NCBI RefSeq assembly: GCF_900101785.1
Contig: NZ_LT629688.1
Span: forward strand, 4,092,001 to 4,156,000
DNA: 64,000 bases
Direction of reading: 5' to 3'
DNA from: Auraticoccus monumenti
GTDB taxonomy: Bacteria > Actinomycetota > Actinomycetes > Propionibacteriales > Propionibacteriaceae
The position numbers and the translations under genes were made by a program. Position 1 is the first letter of the stretch, and the number at the start of each line of letters is the position of its first letter. Below are positions 1 through 11,863 of this stretch, one piece after another. The notes under the pieces were generated by a model. It was not told the origin of the DNA, made no database searches, and was given only the letters and a program-made list of their open reading frames with translations.

Positions 1-56
1 GCGTCTCCCTGGAGGTGCGGTCGGACGCCGTCCAGTCTGGCAGCCCGCCGGGTCAC

Positions 57-620
57 TCAGTTGAGCTCGGGACGCTCCGACCAGGTGCTCAACCAGGCCA
101 GCCGACCGGGCTGGCGGCGCAGCACCCGGCGCCACATCGGCACCGGGTCCGAGCCGAAGACGTCGTCGTAGCGGTAGGGCACCACGTACCAGCGGGTGTC
201 GGCCAGCTCGGCCTCCAGCTGGCCGGGCTCCCAGCCGGCGTACCCGGCGAAGATGCGCAGGTCGTCGTAGGCGCCGGCGACGATCTCCAGCGGGGTGTCC
301 AGGTGCAGCAGCCCGACGTTGTCGAAGAGCCGCCGCCAGCCAGGCGGCTCCTCCGAGGGGTCGGCGACCGCGGCCACGCAGATGGCGCCGTTGGGTGAGA
401 CCGGGCCGCCGGAGAACAGCACCTTGGGCTCGCTGACCCGCTCCACCCAGTCCGGCAGGACCGAGGAGAGGGACAGCTCGGAGAGCTGGTTGAGGATGAC
501 CCCCAGCGCACCGTCCTCGTCGGCGTCCAGCACCAGGACCACGCTGTGGTCGAAGATGCTGCCGCTCAGACCCGGGCCGGCGACCAGCAGGTCACCGGGA
601 CGCGGTCGTGCAGCGCTCAC
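57..620 (-). CDS. YqgE/AlgH family protein (DUF179)
   Basis: A cytosolic protein of 187 residues spanning the whole DUF179 fold. Near the N-terminus it has the family pattern of a Phe-x-x-Ser-Val-Val strand leading to a Gly-x-x-Leu-Asn segment (residues about 23-44), followed by a GGPV motif near residue 70. The family is conserved in bacteria but has no settled biochemical role; older links to alginate regulation (AlgH) come from Pseudomonas and need not apply here. The GTG start is preceded by a purine-rich Shine-Dalgarno stretch (GGGGAGG). It lies 12 bases downstream of the malic enzyme gene on the same strand, so the two are probably cotranscribed. Confidence 0.9.
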   Translation of the reverse strand: MSAARPRPGDLLVAGPGLSGSIFDHSVVLVLDADEDGALGVILNQLSELSLSSVLPDWVERVSEPKVLFSGGPVSPNGAICVAAVADPSEEPPGWRRLFDNVGLLHLDTPLEIVAGAYDDLRIFAGYAGWEPGQLEAELADTRWYVVPYRYDDVFGSDPVPMWRRVLRRQPGRLAWLSTWSERPELN

Positions 621-632
621 CGGGACCTCCCC

Positions 633-2072
633 TCACAGCTGGGTGTCGGCAGCCACCTCGGGCAGCTCGGCCGACCCGCCGGCGGCCTCGCGGACGGCCG
701 CGGCGACCCGGTCGTGGACGTCGGGGTGGAAGACGCTGGGGGTGATGTAGCTGGCGTTGAGCTGGTCGTCGGCCACCACCCCCGCCAGGGCCCGGGCGGC
801 GGCGATCAGCAGCCCCATCGAGATGTCGTGGCTGCGCGCGTCCAGCAGGCCGCGGAAGACACCGGGGAAGGCCAGCACGTTGTTGATCTGGTTCGGGAAG
901 TCCGAGCGGCCGGTGGCCACCACCTCCGCGTGCACCGACGCCTCGGCCGGGTCGATCTCCGGGGTCGGGTTGGCCAGCGCGAAGACCACCGAGCGCTCGG
1001 CCATGGTGGCCACGTCGTCGGCGTCGATCACGCCGGGCGCGGACACGCCGACGAAGACGTCGGCCCCGGCCAGGGCCTGCTTGAGGGTGCCGGTGAGGCC
1101 CTCGGGGTTGGTGTGCTCGGCGACCCAGCGCAGCGAGTCGTTGAGGCCCGCGCGGTCGCGGTGCACCACCCCGGCGATGTCGGCGACCACCACGTGCCTG
1201 GCCCCGGCGGCGAGCAGCACCTTGAGGATGGCCGTGCCGGCGGCCCCGGCCCCGGACATGACGATCCTGACCTGGGACAGCTCCTTCTCCACCACGCGGA
1301 GCGCGTTGTAGAGGGCGGCGAGCACCACGATGGCGGTGCCGTGCTGGTCGTCGTGGAAGACGGGGATGTCGAGGGCCTCGCGCAGCCGGGCCTCGATCTC
1401 GAAGCAGCGGGGGGCGGAGATGTCCTCCAGGTTGATGCCGGCGAACCCGGGGGCCACCGCCTTGACCACCGCGACGATCTCGTCGACGTCGGTGGTGTCC
1501 AGGCAGAGCGGCCAGGCGTCGATGTCGGCGAAGCGCTTGAACAGCACCGCCTTGCCCTCCATCACCGGCATCGCGGCCAGCGGGCCGATGTCACCGAGGC
1601 CCAGCACCGCGGTGCCGTCGGTGACCACCGCGACCGAGTTCCGCTTGATGGTCAGCCGGCGGGCGTCCTCGGGGTTCTCCGCGATGGCCAGGCAGACCCG
1701 GGCCACGCCGGGGGTGTAGATCATCGACAGGTCGTCGCGGTTGCGGATCTGGTGCCGGGGCGCGGTCTCCAGCTTGCCGCCCAGGTGCAGCAGGAAGGTG
1801 CGGTCGGACACGCGCCCGACCTTGACCCCGGGGATCTGGGCCAGCGCCTCGACGACCTCGGCGGCGTGCTCGGTCGAGCTGGCGCCGATGGTGACGTCGA
1901 TCTGCACCTGCTCGTGACCGGAGTCCGAGACGTCCAGGGCGGTGATCGCCCCGCCGGCCGCCTCGACGGTGCGGGTCAGCTGGCTGACCGCGGCACCCCC
2001 GGCCGGGGCGAGGATGCGGACGGTGATCGAGTAGGCCACCGACGGGGCGGCCTTGGGGCGCAGAGTGGTCAC
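633..2072 (-). CDS. NAD-dependent malic enzyme with N-terminal ACT domain
   Basis: Oxidative decarboxylation of malate to pyruvate, linking the TCA cycle to pyruvate metabolism in the cytosol. Of 479 residues, the first 85 or so look like an ACT regulatory domain. The malic N-terminal domain follows, with a YTPGVA motif near residue 118, and then [12 protein letters not shown] near 150, FHDDQHGTA near 240 and a dinucleotide-binding SGAGAAG near 271. Short bacterial malic enzymes of this type often use NAD; the cofactor is not proven by sequence alone. An ACT domain implies feedback control by a small ligand. The GTG start has GAGAGT six bases upstream, a possible leaderless -10. yqgE follows 12 bases downstream. 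Confidence 0.93.
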   Translation of the reverse strand: MTTLRPKAAPSVAYSITVRILAPAGGAAVSQLTRTVEAAGGAITALDVSDSGHEQVQIDVTIGASSTEHAAEVVEALAQIPGVKVGRVSDRTFLLHLGGKLETAPRHQIRNRDDLSMIYTPGVARVCLAIAENPEDARRLTIKRNSVAVVTDGTAVLGLGDIGPLAAMPVMEGKAVLFKRFADIDAWPLCLDTTDVDEIVAVVKAVAPGFAGINLEDISAPRCFEIEARLREALDIPVFHDDQHGTAIVVLAALYNALRVVEKELSQVRIVMSGAGAAGTAILKVLLAAGARHVVVADIAGVVHRDRAGLNDSLRWVAEHTNPEGLTGTLKQALAGADVFVGVSAPGVIDADDVATMAERSVVFALANPTPEIDPAEASVHAEVVATGRSDFPNQINNVLAFPGVFRGLLDARSHDISMGLLIAAARALAGVVADDQLNASYITPSVFHPDVHDRVAAAVREAAGGSAELPEVAADTQL

Positions 2073-2107
2073 CGGGGTACTCTCTCACGCCCCGCCGGGG
2101 ACGGGGG

Positions 2108-3049
2108 TCAGCCTGCGTTGTGCTCCATCCGGACCGGTTCGCGCAGCCCCATCACGGCTTCGCAGAGCCGGGCCGCGTCCACCGTGGCCACCACGTCGTG
2201 GGCGCGGACGAGGCGCCCGCCGGCCAGCACGCAGGCGGTGGTGGCGGCCAGCGTCCCGGCCAGCCGCTCGGGCTTGGGACGGTCCAGCACCTCCCCGACG
2301 AAGTCCTTGTTCGACACCGCCACCAGGGTGGGCAGCCCGAGGGCGGTGAAGACGTCGAAGCCGGCCACCAGCGCCAGGGTGTGCCGGGTGTTCTTGTTCA
2401 GGTCCGGACCCGGGTCCAGCAGCAGCTGGGCGTCGGGCAGCCCGGCGCGCCGGGCCCGGTCCAGCCGGTCGGCCAGGTGGTCGCGGACCTCCCCCACCAC
2501 GTCGGCGTAGCGGGGCGGGGCGTCCAGGTGGCGTCCGGGGGCGGCCAGGGAGTGGGTGAGCACCAGCTGGGCACCGGTCGCCAGGGCGACGTCGAGCATC
2601 TCCGGGTCGTGCAGGCTGGAGGTGTCGTTGACGATGCCCGCCCCGGCGGCCACGGTGGCCCGGGCCACCGACGCGCGGGTGGTGTCGACCGAGACCACCA
2701 CGTCGCTGTGCCGCACCACCTCCTCCACCAGCGGGAGCACCCGGTCGGCCTCCTCCGCCGCGCCGACCGGCTCGGCGTCGGGTGAGAAGGGCACCCCGCC
2801 GACGTCGACCACGTCGGCCCCCTGCTCCGCGGCGCGCAGGCAGGCCTCGACGGCGGCCTGCAGGTCGAAGGTCCGCCCGCCGTCGAAGAAGGAGTCCCGG
2901 GTGCGGTTGACCACGGCCATCACCGCCACCTGGCGGTTGAAGTCGAAGGTCCGGCGCCCGATCCGCCGGGAGGGCGCCGCGGTGACGGGGTCGGCACGGT
3001 GGATCGGCACGGCGCCATCCCACCACAGCCGGCCAACCGCCTCCTCCAC
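2108..3049 (-). CDS. folP: Dihydropteroate synthase homologue (FolP2-like)
   Basis: TIM-barrel protein of the DHPS family, 313 residues. The pterin-binding start motif reads MAVVNRTRDSFFDGG (residues about 44-58), followed by DVGGV, a VSVDTTRA strand and an SNKDFVGE segment near the C-terminus. NRT and SNKD are the forms I recall from the actinobacterial FolP2 group (Rv1207 type) rather than canonical FolP1, which normally has NVTPDSF. FolP2 proteins have been reported not to replace DHPS in mycobacteria, so true dihydropteroate synthesis is uncertain. No other folate genes are adjacent, although a pabB-pabC fusion lies at the far end of the window. The start is unclear: GTG at 3049 is used here, with an alternative GTG at 3010. 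Confidence 0.85.
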   Translation of the reverse strand: MEEAVGRLWWDGAVPIHRADPVTAAPSRRIGRRTFDFNRQVAVMAVVNRTRDSFFDGGRTFDLQAAVEACLRAAEQGADVVDVGGVPFSPDAEPVGAAEEADRVLPLVEEVVRHSDVVVSVDTTRASVARATVAAGAGIVNDTSSLHDPEMLDVALATGAQLVLTHSLAAPGRHLDAPPRYADVVGEVRDHLADRLDRARRAGLPDAQLLLDPGPDLNKNTRHTLALVAGFDVFTALGLPTLVAVSNKDFVGEVLDRPKPERLAGTLAATTACVLAGGRLVRAHDVVATVDAARLCEAVMGLREPVRMEHNAG

Positions 3050-3105
3050 CCACGGACCGGCGCACGACCTTGCCGCGGGACGGGACGCGGTGGGACGGTT
3101 CGGAC

Positions 3106-3777
3106 GTGCCCACGCCCGCCCCTGCCCGCCCGAGGAGGGCGGCGCGCGCCGTGCACGCGGTCACCGCCGTGGTGGGTGCGACGGCGCTGCTGCTGCAGCT
3201 GGTGCTGGTGCTGACCGGGGCCGCGGTGCTGGTCCCCACCTCGCGCCCACCGCTGCCGGTCGCGCTCGGACGCCTGGTCAGCTACTTCACGATCCAGTCC
3301 AACGTGCTGGTCACCCTCGGCTGCGCCGCCCTGGCCCTGGGGCGGGACGGCCTGGTGTGGCGCTGGGTGCGGACGGCCTCGCTGCTCGGGATCACCGTCA
3401 CCGGGGTGGTGCACTGGTTCCTGCTCCGCCCGCTGCTGGACCTGACCGGCGCCAGCGCGCTGGCCGACACGCTGCTGCACCTGGTGGTGCCCGCGCTGGC
3501 GCTGCTGGGGTGGCTGCTGGTCGGGCCCAGGCCCTGGACCAGTCCGGGGCTGACGGCCGCCACGCTGCTGTGGCCGGTGCTGTGGGTCGGCTCCACGCTG
3601 GTCGTCGGCGGGTCGACCGGCTGGTACCCCTATCCCTTCCTGGACGTCGGGCGCCTCGGCGCCGGACCGGTCGCCCTCGCCTGCGTGGGCGTCGCGGCCG
3701 GTTTCGTGGTGCTGGGGGTCATCCTGGTGCTGCTGGACCGGTGGCTGCCCGTGCCGCTGGCGGAGAGGAACCGATGA
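3106..3777 (+). CDS. Pr6Pr family membrane protein
   Basis: Integral membrane protein of about 223 residues with six predicted helices, no signal peptide and a basic N-terminus. The pattern YFTIQSNVLV near the end of helix 2 and the HLVVPALALLGWLLVG segment are typical of the Pr6Pr (FAR-17a/AIG1-like) family, whose function in bacteria is unknown. An upstream TTG (3070) extends the frame, but GTG 3106 has GACGGT six bases upstream, fitting the leaderless pattern of this genome. Its stop overlaps the pirin start by four bases (ATGA), so the two are translationally coupled. A second Pr6Pr gene lies at 33102-33767. Confidence 0.82.
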   Translation: MPTPAPARPRRAARAVHAVTAVVGATALLLQLVLVLTGAAVLVPTSRPPLPVALGRLVSYFTIQSNVLVTLGCAALALGRDGLVWRWVRTASLLGITVTGVVHWFLLRPLLDLTGASALADTLLHLVVPALALLGWLLVGPRPWTSPGLTAATLLWPVLWVGSTLVVGGSTGWYPYPFLDVGRLGAGPVALACVGVAAGFVVLGVILVLLDRWLPVPLAERNR

Positions 3778-4754
3778 GCACGACCGAGCCCCGCCCCGTC
3801 CCCGAGGTGTGCACGGCGCGTCCCGGCGGAGGCCTGCGCCGGCTGACCCCGCGCTACGTCCCGCTCGGCGGCCCCCGCGCGATGCGGGTGCGCCGCACCC
3901 TGCCCCAGCGGGAGCAGTCGCTGATCGGGGCCTGGTGCTTCGTCGACCACTACGGCCCCGACGACGTCGGCTCCTCCGGCGGGATGGTGGTGCCGGGTCA
4001 CCCGCACACCGGTCTGCAGACGGTCTCCTGGCTGTTCGGCGGGACCATCGAGCACCGCGACACCCTCGGCACCCACGCCCTGGTGCGACCGGGTGAGATG
4101 AACCTGATGACCGCCGGGTCCGGGATCGCCCACTCCGAGCACTCCACCGCCGACACCACCGTGCTGCACGGCGTCCAGCTCTGGCTGGCCCTGCCCGCCG
4201 CGCACAGGGCCACCGCGCCCGCCTTCGAGCACCACGTCCCCGAGCCGGTCACGGTGGACGGGGTCGGGGTCAGTGTCTTCCTGGGTGAGCTCCTCGGCCG
4301 GCGCTCCCCGGTCCGCACCTTCACCCCGCTGCTCGGCGCCGAGCTCACCCTGCCGGCCGGCACCCGCTTCGTGCTGCCGCTCGACCCCTCCTTCGAGCAC
4401 GGGCTGCTGGTCGACACCGGCGCGGTGGCGGTGGACGACCTGGACGCCGCCCCGGGAGAGCTGGTGCACGTCCCGCTGGGCGCGGACCGGGTGGTGCTGG
4501 GCGCCGGCGACGAGCCGGTGCGGGTGCTGCTGCTCGGTGGGGAGCCCTTCGGGGAGCAGGTGGTGATGTGGTGGAACTTCGTCGGGGTGGACCACGACGA
4601 GGTGGCCCGGGCCCGGGAGGACTGGCAGGCCGAGCGCACCGCCGCCGGCGGGGAGCGCTTCGGCGCCTTCCCCGAGGCCTGGGCCGACAGCCTGCCCGCC
4701 CCGGTGCTGCCCCCGGTCCGGCTCCGACCCCGCGGGGAGCCCAGCGGCGGTTAG
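3774..4754 (+). CDS. Pirin family protein
   Basis: Bicupin of 326 residues. The metal site typical of pirins is intact in the N-terminal cupin: HPHTGLQT (two His) near residue 77 and AHSEHS (His and Glu) near residue 120. Bacterial pirins include quercetinase-like dioxygenases and regulators that bind metabolic enzymes; nothing here tells which. The start ATG overlaps the stop of the upstream Pr6Pr gene. The last bases (TTAG) are shared with the stop codon of the convergent propeller-like gene. Confidence 0.92.
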   Translation: MSTTEPRPVPEVCTARPGGGLRRLTPRYVPLGGPRAMRVRRTLPQREQSLIGAWCFVDHYGPDDVGSSGGMVVPGHPHTGLQTVSWLFGGTIEHRDTLGTHALVRPGEMNLMTAGSGIAHSEHSTADTTVLHGVQLWLALPAAHRATAPAFEHHVPEPVTVDGVGVSVFLGELLGRRSPVRTFTPLLGAELTLPAGTRFVLPLDPSFEHGLLVDTGAVAVDDLDAAPGELVHVPLGADRVVLGAGDEPVRVLLLGGEPFGEQVVMWWNFVGVDHDEVARAREDWQAERTAAGGERFGAFPEAWADSLPAPVLPPVRLRPRGEPSGG

Positions 4755-5989
4755 GGGGCGTCCTGGGCCCGCAGGGCCAGCCGGACCGGGGTGACGCCTC
4801 CCAGCTCCACCCGACGCCGCTCGGAGGTGGCCGGGTCGAACAGGCCCAGCCCGTCCCCGTCGAGGTGGAACAGCTGGCCGCTGTCGGGGGTCCAGGCCAT
4901 CGCGTTCGCGGGGTCGACCGAGAGCGACCCGCCGCCGTCGGGGAGGCTGGCCACGGTGCGGCCGTCCAGGAGGTCGGTCACGACGACGCGGTCGGTGCCG
5001 TCACCGCCGCGTTCCCGCACGGCCATCCACCGGCCGTCCGGGGAGGTCAGCCCGCTCTCGGCGTACCCGTCCGAGGGCTGCGCCATCCCCACCCTGCGTT
5101 CCCGTCCGGTCCCCGGCTCCAGGACGTACCGGCTGCAGATCAGCGCGTCGTCGCAGTCCAGCACCACGAGGACCCTCGGACCGGTGGCGAGGACCCGACC
5201 CCGGGTGATCCGCTGGGGACGTGGCCCCGCCAGCGACCAGACCCCGCCGGTCGCCTGCACCAGCAGGCCGCCGACCCCGTCCGGGAGCACCGCCGGCCAG
5301 GCCGTCCCGGGCACCGTGATGGTGCTCTCTCCGCCCGCGGGCCGACCGGTGAGGTCGACCAGCTCGACCGCGGTGGCACCACCCTCGTAGTCGAAGCGGC
5401 TGACCCACGCGTGCCCGGGTGGTCCCGGCAGCAGGCTGAGGAAGCCCCGCGACCGCTCCAGCGCGCCAGGGATCTCGACCCGCTCGGCCGCCGCGTCGTC
5501 GGGCACGTACTCCGCCGTCCCGGACTCCTCGGAGAAGGCCAGCACCCCGTCGGGGCCGGGCAGGAAGGCCGCCCGCGACCCCGGGGCCGAGGCCACGCGG
5601 CTGCGGGTGCGCACCACGTCCCCGGTGGACAGCTGGAGGCGCTGGACGTCGCGGGCGGTCTGCAGGAACAGCTCCCAGGACGGGTCGGCGTCGGGGAGCA
5701 CCGGGACCCCGCTGGTGTCGCGGACCGGCTGGTCCTCGTCGGCGGTGGCACTCGGTGAGGGGCTGGGAGTCGGCCGGGTGCTCGGTGTCGGCCGCTCCAC
5801 CGGGGCGGTCGGTGAGGGCTCGGGGGTGACGGAGGCGTCCGGGCGGGAGAGGCCGACCACGGCCACCAGCGCCCCCACCAGGAGCAGCACGGTGAGCAGC
5901 ACCAGCCGGCGCGCGTCCGAGGGCGACGGCGGGCCCTGGTCCAGGTGGTCGACCCCGTCGCCGTCCGCGTCCTCGCGTCCAGCCGGCAC
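4751..5989 (-). CDS. Membrane-anchored beta-propeller-like protein, paralogue 1
   Basis: 412 residues. A short cytosolic tail (about 28 residues, acidic) is followed by one transmembrane helix (about 30-48), a Pro/Ser/Thr-rich linker (about 50-85) and an extracytoplasmic domain of repeated beta-rich units. A late repeat has SPDGRWMAV and another WTPDSGQLF, resembling PD40/TolB-type propeller blades. A Cys pair (DCDDALIC, residues about 275-282) is conserved in the two paralogues at 6032-7240 and 28744-29865 and probably forms a disulfide. Function unknown. The GTG start has CAGACT six bases upstream, the same arrangement as its neighbour. Tandem duplication with the next gene is likely. Confidence 0.8.
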   Translation of the reverse strand: MPAGREDADGDGVDHLDQGPPSPSDARRLVLLTVLLLVGALVAVVGLSRPDASVTPEPSPTAPVERPTPSTRPTPSPSPSATADEDQPVRDTSGVPVLPDADPSWELFLQTARDVQRLQLSTGDVVRTRSRVASAPGSRAAFLPGPDGVLAFSEESGTAEYVPDDAAAERVEIPGALERSRGFLSLLPGPPGHAWVSRFDYEGGATAVELVDLTGRPAGGESTITVPGTAWPAVLPDGVGGLLVQATGGVWSLAGPRPQRITRGRVLATGPRVLVVLDCDDALICSRYVLEPGTGRERRVGMAQPSDGYAESGLTSPDGRWMAVRERGGDGTDRVVVTDLLDGRTVASLPDGGGSLSVDPANAMAWTPDSGQLFHLDGDGLGLFDPATSERRRVELGGVTPVRLALRAQDAP

Positions 5990-6031
5990 GTACCGAGTCT
6001 GCCACCCGGGACCGACCCCGCGACCGGGGAG

Positions 6032-7240
6032 TCAGCTCCGCACCGACAGGCGGTACAGCTCGCCGGTCGGGGCGTCGAGGCTGGTCAGCTGCCCCGTCCG
6101 GGGGTCCGCGGCCGCCAGGCCGTCGCCGGTGAGCAGCAGGAGCAGACCGCCGTCGGGGGTCCAGGTCATCGACGACAGCGGGTCCAGCAGCCCGTCGGCG
6201 TCCAGCTCGTGCTCCAGCACGGTGCTCCCGGTGCCGAGATCGAGCACCTGCACCCGCGGCCGCCCCTCCGACCCCAGGGTCCACCTCGCCCACCAGCGCC
6301 CGTCCGGCGAGGTGCTGCCGGTGAGCCCGTAACGGGTGTCGTGCGGGTCCGCCGGACCCAGCACCCGGACCTCCCCGGTGTCACGGTCGAGCACCTGCCG
6401 CTCGCAGGCCAGCTCGTCGTCGCAGACGACGACCACCAGCGCACGGGCCCCGACGGCGGTGGCGGACCCGACGGCGAGGCGACGGGCCCGATCCCCCTCC
6501 AGCTGCCACAACCCACCGGGCGCGGTCAGCAGCAGCCCGCCCCGGCCGTCGGCCCACAGCGACCCGGCGACCGGCACCGGCCGCGGGCCCTCGATGACCC
6601 GGCCGCGGGCGTCCACCCTGGTGAGCACGATGGTCCCGGCGGCGTCGCGGACGGCGATCCACAGCTCCCCCGGGGGTCCGGGGTACACCTCGGGGTAGGT
6701 GTCGGGGTCCTCGACCCCCGGGAGCGCGACCTCGGTGGCGGGCCCGTCGTCGGGCACGAGCTGGGCGGTGGCCGAGGGCCCGGAGTAGGTCAGCAGACCC
6801 TCAGGGCCCGTCACGACCGCCGAGGAGTAGCCCTGCCCCGCGGGGACCCGGATCCGGGTGCGGACGAGCTCACCGGTGGCGAGCCGCACCCGGAACACCT
6901 CGTCGGCCCCCTCCAGGAAGAGGTCCCACCCGGGGTCGGCGCCCGGGAGCACCGGGGCGCCGAGGGTGTCCTGGACCGGTGCGTACCGGTCGGCGGTGCC
7001 GCTGGGTCCCGGCGTCGGCGTGGGCCGCGTGCTCGGTCGCCCGGGGGTGGTCGGGGAGCTCGGGGTCGGCTCGGGGGCGGCGGAGCCGTCGGGTCGGGTC
7101 AGGGCGACCACGGCGACCAGCGCGGCCACCAGGACCAGGACGGTCACCAGCAGCATCCGGCGCGCCTGCGGGGGCGACGGGGGACCGTGGTCCAGGTGGT
7201 CGGCCCCGTCGCCCTCCACGTCCTCGCGTCCGGTCGGCAC
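6032..7240 (-). CDS. Membrane-anchored beta-propeller-like protein, paralogue 2
   Basis: 402 residues with the same plan as the gene at 4751-5989: acidic cytosolic tail ending GPPSPPQARR, one helix, a Pro/Thr/Ser-rich linker, then a beta-rich external domain with SPDGRWWARW and WTPDGGLLL repeats. The tail and linker closely match paralogue 1, indicating a recent tandem duplication, while the external domains have diverged. The Cys pair VCDDELAC is kept. The GTG start has CAGACT seven bases upstream. It is separated from paralogue 1 by 42 bases and transcribed in the same direction, with its own promoter-like element. Role unknown; ligand sensing or wall association is a guess. Confidence 0.8.
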   Translation of the reverse strand: MPTGREDVEGDGADHLDHGPPSPPQARRMLLVTVLVLVAALVAVVALTRPDGSAAPEPTPSSPTTPGRPSTRPTPTPGPSGTADRYAPVQDTLGAPVLPGADPGWDLFLEGADEVFRVRLATGELVRTRIRVPAGQGYSSAVVTGPEGLLTYSGPSATAQLVPDDGPATEVALPGVEDPDTYPEVYPGPPGELWIAVRDAAGTIVLTRVDARGRVIEGPRPVPVAGSLWADGRGGLLLTAPGGLWQLEGDRARRLAVGSATAVGARALVVVVCDDELACERQVLDRDTGEVRVLGPADPHDTRYGLTGSTSPDGRWWARWTLGSEGRPRVQVLDLGTGSTVLEHELDADGLLDPLSSMTWTPDGGLLLLLTGDGLAAADPRTGQLTSLDAPTGELYRLSVRS

Positions 7241-7404
7241 GCGCAGGAGTCTGCCACCGGCGGGGTCCGTCGTAGGGTGGCGGACCGCCCTCCACGGAGG
7301 CCCCTCCGGACCCTCGCCGCGACACGCCCGGGCGTCGGGCGCGACACGCCGGGAGAGCCCAGCAACGGCGCGGCCGGAGCAGATCGGTGGCCTCCGGGGA
7401 TGGC

Positions 7405-7426
7405 GTAATCACAGCCGTGTGATTAC
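7405..7426. promoter_or_regulatory. Perfect palindrome upstream of nrdH
   Basis: Arms GTAATCACA and TGTGATTAC are exact reverse complements with a GCCG spacer, AT-rich in a GC-rich setting. It lies 106 bases before the nrdH start. The shape suggests a dimeric repressor operator; the regulator is unknown. Confidence 0.6.
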
Positions 7427-7454
7427 AGTATGTGGTGGTGGCACGGAGGTGACA

Positions 7455-7470
7455 CCACTAGATACAGGGC
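7455..7470 (+). promoter_or_regulatory. Candidate NrdR box upstream of nrdH
   Basis: CCACTAGATACAGGGC agrees with 11 of 16 positions of the NrdR-box pattern as I recall it (acaCwAtATaTwGtgt), including the CTA..AT..AG core. A weaker partner, ACAGTATGTGGTGGTG at 7425-7440, sits about three helical turns upstream, the usual pairing distance. NrdR is the expected ATP/dATP-responsive repressor of RNR operons. Confidence 0.4.
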
Positions 7471-7532
7471 TCGACGGGTGTAAACTTCCCCTACGAACGG
7501 CGAGACCTCGGAGCACCACCCCAGGAGGAATC

Positions 7533-7769
7533 ATGACGGTGACGGTGTACACCAAGGACCGCTGCGTGCAGTGCAACGCGACCTACCGCGCCCTCGACGC
7601 CAAGGGCATCGAGTTCGAGGCGCTGAACCTCGAGATCGACGACGAGGCGCTGGCCATGGTGCGCTCGATGGGCTACCTGCAGGCCCCCGTCGTGGTGGCC
7701 GGTGACGACCACTGGTCCGGCTTCCGCCCGGACAAGATCGACGAGCTCGCGGCCCGTCTCGCCGGATGA
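7533..7769 (+). CDS. nrdH: NrdH glutaredoxin-like redoxin
   Basis: 78-residue thioredoxin-fold electron donor for the class Ib ribonucleotide reductase. The active site is CVQC (Cys11, Cys14), as in actinobacterial NrdH, and the GYLQAPVVV segment supplies the cis-Pro loop. The C-terminal WSGFRPDKI is the NrdH signature that favours reduction by thioredoxin reductase. A clear AGGAGG lies five bases before the ATG. The stop overlaps the nrdI start (ATGA), and the gene begins the nrdHIEF operon. Confidence 0.96.
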   Translation: MTVTVYTKDRCVQCNATYRALDAKGIEFEALNLEIDDEALAMVRSMGYLQAPVVVAGDDHWSGFRPDKIDELAARLAG

Positions 7770-8241
7770 GCGACGCGACCTCGCGTGAGCAGCTCCTCGC
7801 GAGCTCGGGGAGCACCACCACGCTCCCCCGCACCGACGAGGCGGACCTCGTCTACTTCTCCAGCGTCTCGGGCAACACCCACCGCTTCATCACGAAGCTG
7901 GGGCGCCCGGCGCTGCGGATCCCGATCCACCCCGACCGCGAGCCGCCCCTGGTGGTGACCCGGCCCTACGTCCTCGTCGTGCCCAGCTACGGCGGGGGCG
8001 ACGGGTCGGGCTCGGTCCCCCCACAGGTGGTCCGCTTCCTGAACGACCCGCACCACCGCTCCCTGCTCCGCGGGGTCATCGGGGCGGGCAACACCAACTT
8101 CGGTGCGGCCTACTGCCGCGCCGGCGACATCATCGCCGCCAAGTGCGGGGTGCCGCACCTGTACCGCTTCGAAGTCTTCGGAACAGCCGACGACGTCCGC
8201 GTCGTCGCAGAGGGATTGGACCAGTTTTGGACACAGCAGTG

Positions 8242-8242
<1 letters not shown>
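7766..8242 (+). CDS. nrdI: NrdI flavodoxin-like RNR maturation protein
   Basis: 158-residue flavodoxin-like protein that supplies the oxidant for assembling the dimanganese-tyrosyl cofactor of NrdF. It shows the NrdI phosphate-binding loop [12 protein letters not shown] (residues about 29-40), the PSYGGG loop near 73 and GNTNFG near 108. About 20 extra N-terminal residues precede the fold. The start overlaps nrdH by four bases and the stop overlaps the nrdE start (TGATG). Confidence 0.95.
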
Positions 8243-11396
<3,154 letters not shown>

Positions 11397-11410
11397 GCCC
11401 TTCCTGACGC

Positions 11411-11448
11411 ACGAGGGCCCCCGCACCGTCTGGTGCGGGGGCCCTCGT
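11411..11448. terminator. Bidirectional terminator after nrdF
   Basis: Perfect 17-bp stem (ACGAGGGCCCCCGCACC at 11411-11427 with its complement at 11432-11448) and a GTCT loop. It lies between nrdF and the convergent gene ending at 11460 and can serve both. There is no long T-tract, as usual in high-GC actinomycetes. Confidence 0.9.
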
Positions 11449-11459
11449 CGTACCGGCTC

Positions 11460-11690
11460 TCAGATGTTGGAGGCCGGCGGGTTGTTCTCCTCGGCCGGGT
11501 CGCCGCCGCCGGCGTCGGCCTGGTCCGGGATGCCGAGGCGGTCACCGGCCATGTCCTGCGCCTTGTCCACGTGCTCGGCGTGCTTGCCACCGGTGCGTGA
11601 GTCCACGGCGTCGCCGGCCTTCTCGATGCCCTGGTCGACCTGGCCCTCGTGGCCCTGGACGGCGTCCTTGGCCTTGTCGAAGATGCCCAT
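11460..11690 (-). CDS. Small MT0933/Rv0909-type antitoxin-like protein
   Basis: 76 residues, highly charged and helical, starting MGIFDKAKDAVQG and continuing GIEKAGDAVDSRTGGKHAEHVDKAQD. This matches the MT0933-like antitoxin family, in which M. tuberculosis Rv0909 is paired with the SRPBCC toxin Rv0910. No SRPBCC gene is adjacent, so here it is an orphan, and many such proteins are probably not antitoxins but stress-type helical proteins. ATG 11690 has a GAGAGGGA Shine-Dalgarno sequence. The upstream open frame to 12173 is not supported. Confidence 0.75.
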   Translation of the reverse strand: MGIFDKAKDAVQGHEGQVDQGIEKAGDAVDSRTGGKHAEHVDKAQDMAGDRLGIPDQADAGGGDPAEENNPPASNI

Positions 11691-11863
11691 GGTGTGCGTC
11701 CCTCTCTGTGGCTGACAGTCTGACTCCTCGTGGCTACCCGTGGTCGTGCACCACCAAACCGGGGACCGGGCGGACGGCCCGGCGAGGATGGGCTGCGGCG
11801 TGCGGGGTAGCAGGTCTGGGGGCGGTACCGGACCGACCCCAGGACGAGCAGAGGAGACGCGCG

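Noticed and set aside
3774-4754. Pirin frame extended back to 2556
   Set aside because: The upstream part lies antisense to folP and out of frame with the Pr6Pr gene; ATG 3774 overlaps the previous stop as expected.
7241-7532. Cobalamin riboswitch upstream of the RNR genes
   Set aside because: No B12-box-like sequence is seen, and the operon is class Ib, which does not use B12.
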